Positions 6,374 to 9,488 of a DNA stretch of 9,488 bases are shown here, one piece after another. Under the pieces are notes generated by a model. The model saw nothing but the letters and a program-made list of their open reading frames with translations, had not been told where the DNA came from and ran no database searches. Position 1 is the first letter of the stretch. Each line of letters begins with the position of its first letter. The stretch is from Eubacterium sp. CAG:252 (GTDB lineage: Bacteria > Bacillota > Clostridia > Lachnospirales > Lachnospiraceae), in assembly GCA_000436535.1 (NCBI GenBank), contig FR886305.1:1-9488 (forward strand). The letters are read 5' to 3'. Position numbers and translations under genes: made by a program.

Positions 6374-6718
6374 TTAATTCCATATAAGTTCCCTTACTCT
6401 ATGCTTATAATTCTTGCTGCATATAAGTTCAGTTTCTTCGCATAGCACAATATAATTAGTGTGCATTCTTCTTATCTTCATAATATTAACTATTTCTGAT
6501 TCATTAATGTACTCAAAACCGCATTGTTTCAACACATCATATACTTCGCCAATTTTCCCATAAAAACTATCCTGAAAACTATCGGTATGAATTGTAATAA
6601 TCCTGTTGTCACAACTTATATAATTAATATCCCTGACTCTTATTCTTACTACTCTCGTGTTATTTCCACACACAAGAATTCCCTCATTTTCCTTAACAAG
6701 TAACTTACATGCACCCAT
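6374..6718 (-). CDS. Stand-alone LytTR-type DNA-binding protein
   Basis: A 114-residue protein that is almost entirely a LytTR domain, the beta-rich DNA-binding fold of AgrA/LytR-type regulators. The matching pattern is VVRIRVRDINYISCDNRIITIHT (about 23-45), FYGKIGEVYDVL (52-63), FEYINESEIVNIMKIRRM (68-85), and a C-terminal SKNYKHRVREL. There is no receiver domain or membrane segment, so it is not a classical two-component regulator. Its activity may be set by its own level, by a partner, or by translation. The ATG at 6716-6718 is the only good start: an in-frame TGA lies two codons upstream. Oddly, the AAGGAGAG ribosome binding site is ideally placed for an overlapping 7-codon ORF (MSGYGCM) starting 10 bases earlier in another frame, and is distant (about 15 bases) for this gene. 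Its targets are unknown. Confidence 0.8.
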   Translation of the reverse strand: MGACKLLVKENEGILVCGNNTRVVRIRVRDINYISCDNRIITIHTDSFQDSFYGKIGEVYDVLKQCGFEYINESEIVNIMKIRRMHTNYIVLCEETELICSKNYKHRVRELIWN

Positions 6719-6728
6719 ATCCGCTCAT
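6705..6728 (-). CDS. Possible 7-codon leader ORF (MSGYGCM) overlapping the LytTR start
   Basis: ATG AGC GGA TAT GGG TGC ATG TAA begins five bases after the strong ribosome binding site AAGGAGAG and overlaps the first codons of the LytTR gene in a different frame. It might be translated and couple or limit LytTR translation. It may equally be a chance ORF, with ribosomes reaching the nearby second ATG directly. There is no conservation evidence from a single sequence. Confidence 0.25.
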   Translation of the reverse strand: MSGYGCM

Positions 6729-6737
6729 ACTCTCTCC

Positions 6738-6757
6738 TTCGTATAATAATATACGAA
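6738..6757 (-). promoter_or_regulatory. Perfect hairpin adjoining the LytTR ribosome binding site
   Basis: TTCGTATA-TTAT-TATACGAA is an 8-bp perfect stem with a 4-base loop. Its last bases (GAA) run directly into the AAGGAGAG ribosome binding site, so folding could hinder ribosome access. It is also a plausible operator for autoregulation, since it lies between the promoter and the gene. Confidence 0.5.
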
Positions 6758-6776
6758 AGCAGGATTGCCGTTTATT

Positions 6777-6805
6777 ATTATAAAATATTGTATATCTGAC
6801 GTAAA
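6777..6805 (-). promoter_or_regulatory. Sigma-A promoter of the LytTR gene
   Basis: On the minus strand TTTACG (6800-6805), a 17-base spacer and a perfect TATAAT (6777-6782). It separates the LytTR gene from the antiporter gene upstream. Transcription would start near 6770, placing the hairpin at about +13 to +32. Confidence 0.6.
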
Positions 6806-6863
6806 CTGACTATTTTAGAATATTTTTGCTTAACTTTCTTTGCACCAGTTATTCATGCTTAAC

Positions 6864-7829
6864 TTAACGGATACAGATATAGGCAAGATAAACCACATAT
6901 GATGCAAGCATAACAACACCATGCCATCTTACAAGCTTCTTCTTAGACCATGCAAATGCCCATACAACTGCACTCATAATAATAAGTATAACTATATCAA
7001 TAATATTTTCTGATATAAATATAACAGGACTTATGGCACCAGCTACACCAAGTACAAGAAGAATATTAAATATGTTAGAACCGATTACATTTCCAAGTGC
7101 CATATCAACCTCGTCCTTCTTAGCTGCAACGATAGATGTTACAAGCTCTGGAAGGCTTGTTCCAAGTGCAACGATTGTAAGTCCGATAAGATTCTGGCTT
7201 AATCCAAGACTTGAAGCTATTGTTGAAGCTCCATTTACAACAAAGTCACCACCGAACTTTATAGCCACTGCACCGCCTATTATATACACGATACACTGCC
7301 ATACAGGTAATATCTTTATTTCCTCGTCCGTCTCTTCTGCAATCTCAACACTGAGTGTTGAATTTCTTGCGCTGAGCGCTGACTTAATCATCCAGCCAAG
7401 GTATGCAACAAATAATACAAGGAATATTATTCCGTCTGCTCTTCCAAGAAGCATACCAACTTTTCCAAATATAACAAGAAGTATCGCACATAATATCGAA
7501 AATGGAAATTCTTTCTTTAATGTATCTGCTGATACCGCAAGCGGCACGAATAAAGTACATACTCCACACACAACCATAAGATTAAATATATTAGAACCTA
7601 CAACATTACTTACCGCAAGTGCATTATTGTTGCAGAGTGATGCTGTAACACTTACAGCACACTCTGGAAGGCTAGTACCCATAGCAACGATTGTAAGTCC
7701 GATAATCATAGATGGAACTCTTAATCTTTTGGCAACTGATGAACTGCCATCAACGAAAAAGTCTGCACCCTTTATAAGAAGTACGAAACCAATAACAAGT
7801 AATACTAACGCTACTAAAATATCTTTCAT
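6864..7829 (-). CDS. CaCA-family calcium/cation antiporter (YrbG-like)
   Basis: A 321-residue inner-membrane antiporter that exchanges Ca2+ (or a related cation) for Na+, K+ or H+. Two homologous halves carry the duplicated alpha repeats. The first is GLTIVAMGTSLPE at about 43-55 with VGSNIFN (77-83). The second is GLTIVALGTSLPE at about 216-228 with GNVIGSNIFN (246-255). The Glu of each GTSLPE is the expected ion ligand. Ten or so hydrophobic helices are separated by an acidic cytoplasmic loop around 155-175, and the length is normal for prokaryotic members. I chose the ATG at 7827-7829 because AGAGG lies 6 bases upstream and the first helix then begins at once; an in-frame ATG at 7880 would add 17 polar residues. 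It follows mntP with a 180-base gap and a possible promoter of its own. Substrate preference cannot be read from sequence. Confidence 0.92.
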   Translation of the reverse strand: MKDILVALVLLVIGFVLLIKGADFFVDGSSSVAKRLRVPSMIIGLTIVAMGTSLPECAVSVTASLCNNNALAVSNVVGSNIFNLMVVCGVCTLFVPLAVSADTLKKEFPFSILCAILLVIFGKVGMLLGRADGIIFLVLFVAYLGWMIKSALSARNSTLSVEIAEETDEEIKILPVWQCIVYIIGGAVAIKFGGDFVVNGASTIASSLGLSQNLIGLTIVALGTSLPELVTSIVAAKKDEVDMALGNVIGSNIFNILLVLGVAGAISPVIFISENIIDIVILIIMSAVVWAFAWSKKKLVRWHGVVMLASYVVYLAYICIR

Positions 7830-7891
7830 TAAAACCTCTTTCCAAATGCATTTATTGTGCATTTTTCTGTATTTGCTCATTTATAGTATTA

Positions 7892-7920
7892 AATATAATA
7901 CAACTTTGTCTCCATTACAA
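7892..7920 (-). promoter_or_regulatory. Possible promoter of the CaCA antiporter gene
   Basis: Minus-strand TTGTAA (7915-7920), a 17-base spacer and TATATT (7892-7897). Both boxes are imperfect. The -35 falls inside an inverted repeat (7914-7938), which would be a natural place for a regulator. Confidence 0.4.
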
Positions 7921-7980
7921 AGACTTATCTTTTGTAATTCATTTAAATATTTCTAAATAAAAAAACTTATTTTTGTAATT
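7914..7980. repeat. Paired direct repeats and a dyad upstream of the CaCA gene
   Basis: ACTTATCTTTTGTAATT (7923-7939) and ACTTATTTTTGTAATT (7965-7980) are near-identical direct repeats with starts 42 bases apart. The first also forms a dyad with ATTACAAAGA (7914-7923), giving a stem of ten pairs with one bulge. The cluster covers the -35 box of the possible promoter, so it looks like an operator array or a small leader fold. The binding protein is unknown. Confidence 0.5.
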
Positions 7981-8009
7981 TTTATCTGCTCATTCATAGT
8001 TGCTTACAA

Positions 8010-8567
8010 TTACAATATTCCAAGTCCATCAAGAAGAATTTTAACACCTATAAGTATAAGTATTATACCACCACATAACTCTGCCTTAGACTGATACTTA
8101 TCACCAAATAAGCTGCCTATCTTGACACCTGCTGCTGAACAGACGAAAGTAATGCATCCGATAAATGATACGGCTGGAATTATATTTACCTTAAGAAAAG
8201 CAAGTGATACGCCAACTGCAAGTGCATCAATACTTGTGGCTATGGCAAGCAAAAACATACTCTTAACACCCATATCGTCATTGACTTTTTCCTCTTCACC
8301 AAATGATTCCTTAATCATATTACCACCGATAAATAAGAGAAGTATAAATGCTATCCAGTGTGAATACTTGGTTATCATATCCGCAAAAAAACTGCCAAGA
8401 TAATAACCTATAAGTGGCATAAGTGCCTGAAATCCACCAAACCACAAACCAGCTATACACATATGCTTCACTTTAATCTTACCAAGTGATAAACCTTTAC
8501 ATATTGATACTGCAAAGGCATCCATCGAAAGACCGATGGCTAAAACAAATAATTCAAAAATGCTCAT
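8010..8567 (-). CDS. mntP: Manganese efflux pump MntP
   Basis: A 185-residue inner-membrane exporter that protects cells from excess Mn2+. It has six hydrophobic helices in two related halves. Key motifs are SMDAFAVS (Asp16) and WFGGFQALMPLIGY in the first half and ATSIDALAVG (Asp114) in the second; these aspartates are characteristic of the family. Length is normal (about 185-190). The ATG at 8565-8567 is chosen because GAGGAG lies about 7 bases upstream and the family begins at this point; an in-frame ATG at 8633 lies in repeat-derived leader DNA and would add 22 unrelated polar residues. Expression is probably controlled by the manganese riboswitch and terminator about 180 bases upstream, which independently supports the manganese function. 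Confidence 0.96.
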   Translation of the reverse strand: MSIFELFVLAIGLSMDAFAVSICKGLSLGKIKVKHMCIAGLWFGGFQALMPLIGYYLGSFFADMITKYSHWIAFILLLFIGGNMIKESFGEEEKVNDDMGVKSMFLLAIATSIDALAVGVSLAFLKVNIIPAVSFIGCITFVCSAAGVKIGSLFGDKYQSKAELCGGIILILIGVKILLDGLGIL

Positions 8568-8598
8568 AATGTGCTCCTCTTCCTGTAATTCCCCTAAT

Positions 8599-8745
8599 TC
8601 ATCGTTACTCTTCGCTCGCAACGATAAGCTCAAGATGCTTCGCTTCTTTCGCTATCGCGGTGCTCCTCGAATGAAAAACCATTTTCTCAATTATTCCTGC
8701 AAGCAGAATAATTGTTCATATGTTTTTTCATTCTCATCGTTACTC
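8599..8745 (-). repeat. Palindromic repeat element in the mntP leader, bounded by 12-bp direct repeats
   Basis: The 12-mer GAGTAACGATGA (minus strand) lies at both ends (8599-8610 and 8734-8745). Between them is a long imperfect hairpin at 8669-8733 with arms GAATGAAAAAAC and GTTTTTCATTC and an inner stem CAATTATTC/GAATAATTG. A second stretch (about 8610-8665) is rich in TTCGC and CGATA motifs and has CGATA/TATCG complementarity. The segment sits between the riboswitch terminator and the mntP ribosome binding site and looks like a small dispersed palindromic repeat or MITE-like insertion. No transposase gene is present. Its effect on mntP, if any, is unknown. Confidence 0.55.
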
Positions 8746-8749
8746 GCGT

Positions 8750-8797
8750 AAAAAAAAGCTCAAGGACAGTAGGGATTGCTCCCTTACTGTCCTTGAG
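8750..8797 (-). terminator. Intrinsic terminator of the mntP manganese riboswitch
   Basis: On the minus strand CTCAAGGACAGTAAGGG (8781-8797) pairs with CCCTACTGTCCTTGAG (8759-8774), leaving a 6-base loop and a single bulged A. The stem is followed by C and eight T residues (8750-8757). This is a textbook terminator. Its first seven bases, CTCAAGG (8791-8797), are also the 3' strand of riboswitch helix P1, so terminator and aptamer are mutually exclusive. Confidence 0.93.
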
Positions 8798-8960
8798 TCT
8801 CATCATTTAAAGTAATACCGGGTTAATAATTATATTGTATTAACCATTATGTCGATATAACTGCATATCAGTGTGTATCCATATTATAACCATATATTAT
8901 TACTTAAAATACAGCTATAATCATAATACAGATACATGTATGCCGACTACTCCCTCAGGG
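8791..8960 (-). promoter_or_regulatory. yybP-ykoY class manganese riboswitch controlling mntP
   Basis: Read on the minus strand, CCTGAG (8954-8959) pairs with CTCAAGG (8791-8797) as P1 with one bulge. P1 is followed by GGGAGTAG, matching the conserved GGGGAGUAG loop of this class. P2 is GTCG (8944-8947) with CGAC (8851-8854), followed by ATAA as in the conserved GACAUA segment. A long AT-rich P3 extension includes GCATA/TATGC and TGTATC/GATACA. A separate hairpin GGTTAATA/TATTAACC (8821-8845) fills the P4 position. The 3' side ends ATGAGA before P1. The class senses Mn2+ and often precedes mntP, as here. Because P1 competes with the terminator, the predicted logic is ON with Mn2+. P3 is unusually long and AT-rich. 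I could not run a covariance search. Confidence 0.85.
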
Positions 8961-8985
8961 GATTTATGTTTTACGTATTGTTGAT

Positions 8986-9014
8986 ATAATATCATCAATA
9001 ACGTTTGCTGACAA
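8986..9014 (-). promoter_or_regulatory. Sigma-A promoter of the mntP riboswitch transcript
   Basis: Minus-strand TTGTCA (9009-9014), a 17-base spacer and TATTAT (8986-8991). Each hexamer is one base from consensus. Transcription would begin near 8979, about 20 bases before riboswitch P1, a fitting distance. A loose dyad, TTGAT and ATCAA separated by eight bases, overlaps the -10. Confidence 0.75.
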
Positions 9015-9035
9015 TGTTTTTATTTAAAAACATTG
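9012..9035. other. 10-bp perfect hairpin upstream of the mntP promoter
   Basis: CAATGTTTTT-ATTT-AAAAACATTG has perfect 10-base arms with a 4-base loop. It has no separate T-run but includes A/T runs in the stem, so it may act as a weak bidirectional terminator ending the feoB transcript. It overlaps the -35 hexamer of the mntP promoter, so it might instead be an operator. Confidence 0.45.
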
Positions 9036-9036
9036 A

Positions 9037-9059
9037 TTCTTTTGCGCTCATTATATCAT
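9037..9059 (-). repeat. 23-bp direct repeat, copy A (intergenic copy of the feoB end)
   Basis: TTCTTTTGCGCTCATTA plus six further bases matches 9186-9208 at 22 of 23 positions. The other copy contains the last codons and stop of feoB. The two copies are 149 bases apart and bracket a hairpin-rich segment, suggesting a small insertion with duplication or a slippage duplication. Confidence 0.8.
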
Positions 9060-9087
9060 AATTTACTCTTTATCTACCCTGCACTCA

Positions 9088-9140
9088 CGAACCCGCGCTT
9101 TCGCGCTTTTTCGTCCTGTTTCACAGGACTATTCGTTCGT
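9088..9140 (-). other. Compact three-way-junction-like RNA fold, function unknown
   Basis: On the minus strand ACGAAC (9135-9140) can pair with GTTCGT (9088-9093), enclosing two clean hairpins. These are GTCCTGT-GAA-ACAGGAC (9113-9129) and GCGC-GAAA-GCGC (9095-9106), the second with a GNRA tetraloop. The segment is far more GC-rich than its surroundings. The closing stem carries the 16-base motif shared with 959-974. It is transcribed, if at all, as part of the feoB 3' region. I do not recognise a named family; a repeat-derived fold is a good alternative. Confidence 0.45.
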
Positions 9141-9142
9141 TA
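9127..9142 (-). repeat. 16-bp repeat, copy 2 (TAACGAACGAATAGTC)
   Basis: Identical to the plus-strand sequence at 959-974, in the opposite orientation and about 8.2 kb away. The copies diverge immediately outside the shared block, apart from the downstream GTTCG able to close a stem in both. Confidence 0.8.
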
Positions 9143-9201
9143 ATGGCGCAAGAAAAGTAAATGGCTGCTTTGCAGCCGCTTCCTTTTCTTTTGCGCTCAT
9201 T
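9142..9201 (-). terminator. Long hairpin at the end of feoB, possible terminator
   Basis: GGCTGC-AAA-GCAGCC (9163-9177) forms the core. Outer arms AATG.GCGCAA.AGAAAAG and CTTTTCTTGCGC.CATT can extend it to nearly 60 bases. On the minus strand the core is followed by ATTTACTTTTCTT, an interrupted T-rich tail. It overlaps the feoB stop codon. It may end the feoB transcript, but the tail is imperfect and the outer arms look repeat-derived. Confidence 0.5.
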
Positions 9202-9208
9202 ACATCAT
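9186..9208 (-). repeat. 23-bp direct repeat, copy B (includes the feoB stop codon)
   Basis: This is the partner of 9037-9059. On the minus strand it reads through the final ATG ATG codons and TAA of feoB, then TGAGCGCAAAAGAA. It also forms the outer arm of the 9142-9201 hairpin. Confidence 0.8.
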
Positions 9209-9488
9209 CATAAATATTGTATGAGTAATGAATGCTGCTATCCATGCTATGCAGCACTGCATAACTACTACCCCTGCTGCATATTTACTGCCAAGCTCTC
9301 TCTTAATAGATGCAATTGCTGCTATACATGGTGTATACAACAAGCAGAATACAAGGAATGCCATAACTCCTGCTGGTGTTACTGCTGCCAGTATTTCTGC
9401 TGTGCTTCCGAAAAGTATTGATATTGTTGATACAACACTTTCCTTAGCCATAACACCTGTTAAAACAGCGGTTGCTATTCTCCAGTCA
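9200..9488 (-). CDS. feoB: Ferrous iron transporter FeoB, C-terminal 95 residues, 5' end outside the window
   Basis: FeoB imports Fe2+ across the cytoplasmic membrane using an N-terminal GTPase domain and a membrane core; only the end of the membrane core is present. The diagnostic pattern is DWRIATAVLTGVMAKESVVST at the window edge, followed by a gap and then FLVFCLLYTPCIAAIASIKRELG, which carries the conserved PC motif of the last repeat, and a final hydrophobic helix ending in MMM. The frame runs through the window edge, so the ATG nearest the edge is internal and is not the start. The gene ends in TAA at 9200-9202. It lies upstream of, and on the same strand as, mntP, but mntP has its own promoter and riboswitch. 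FeoA and the GTPase part would lie to the right. Confidence 0.93.
   Translation of the reverse strand, partial: DWRIATAVLTGVMAKESVVSTISILFGSTAEILAAVTPAGVMAFLVFCLLYTPCIAAIASIKRELGSKYAAGVVVMQCCIAWIAAFITHTIFMMM

Noticed and set aside
6828..6865. Direct repeat TGCTTAACTT (6828-6837 and 6856-6865) at the end of the CaCA gene
   Set aside because: Two copies of a 10-base AT-rich word close together are easily explained by chance, and no structure accompanies them.
7830..7880. Longer CaCA start adding 17 residues
   Set aside because: The internal ATG has a better ribosome binding site and begins directly at the first transmembrane helix.
7033..7956. Long plus-strand ORF of 307 codons antisense to the CaCA antiporter gene
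   Set aside because: The minus-strand frame encodes a clear CaCA protein with both alpha repeats. The antisense frame is Ser/Thr/Ile-rich, has no family resemblance and no ribosome binding site, as expected of an opposite-strand shadow.
8568..8633. Longer mntP start adding 22 residues
   Set aside because: The extension lies in repeat-derived leader DNA, is polar, and would bypass the strong ribosome binding site before the family-typical start.
8983..9000. FNR-type site TTGAT...ATCAA over the mntP -10 box
   Set aside because: The half-sites are separated by eight bases rather than four, so the spacing does not fit an FNR dimer.
8599..9208. CRISPR array or transposon
   Set aside because: The repeats are few, unequal in spacing and palindromic, with no spacers, cas genes or transposase.
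9161..9421. Cys/His/Tyr-rich plus-strand ORF opposite feoB, resembling a small metal-binding protein
   Set aside because: It is the reverse frame of the conserved FeoB C-terminus; the cysteine richness comes from complementing Ala and Thr codons.

Overview
The window looks like chromosomal DNA of an anaerobic, low-GC Gram-positive bacterium of the Clostridia, most likely a Lachnospiraceae. The coding regions are AT-rich and the intergenic regions are very AT-rich. Ribosome binding sites are strong AGGAGG-like sequences. The gene content (pyruvate formate-lyase, LarC, a Crp/Fnr regulator beside an iron-sulfur protein, FeoB, MntP, a PF06541 membrane protein) fits that group. The family assignment is inference from gene style, not proof.

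Layout, left to right. Positions 1-453 (minus) are the 5' end of a pyruvate formate-lyase gene, with a recognisable promoter and a Rex-like operator upstream. About 600 bp of non-coding AT-rich DNA follows, including a small folded segment (about 959-1012). Next is a divergent pair: a Crp/Fnr-type regulator (minus, 1064-1753) and a two-cluster ferredoxin-like protein (plus, 2039-2644), separated by a 285-bp control region with two palindromes. This resembles the HcpR-FrdX nitrosative-stress unit, but no hcp gene is visible. The ferredoxin-like gene is the only plus-strand gene in the window.

From 5977 down to 2752 runs a minus-strand series: a PF06541 membrane protein with a cytoplasmic helical tail, a DUF3783-type small protein, thioredoxin, and an unsplit larC (nickel insertion into the nickel-pincer nucleotide cofactor). 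It is closed by a terminator at 2675-2722. A stand-alone LytTR DNA-binding protein (6374-6718) has its own promoter, a hairpin beside its ribosome binding site, and a terminator.

The right third is about divalent cations, all on the minus strand. It holds the end of feoB (ferrous iron uptake), mntP (manganese efflux) and a CaCA-family Ca2+/cation antiporter. The best-supported regulatory element is a manganese riboswitch of the yybP-ykoY class at 8791-8960. It has a sigma-A-type promoter upstream, and an intrinsic terminator shares its P1 strand. This predicts that Mn2+ turns on mntP by preventing termination.

The gaps around feoB and mntP also contain short repeats and RNA-like folds. One 16-bp motif is shared, in opposite orientation, with the folded segment near 960. 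A 23-bp direct repeat copies the end of feoB. These repeats are the least explained part of the window.
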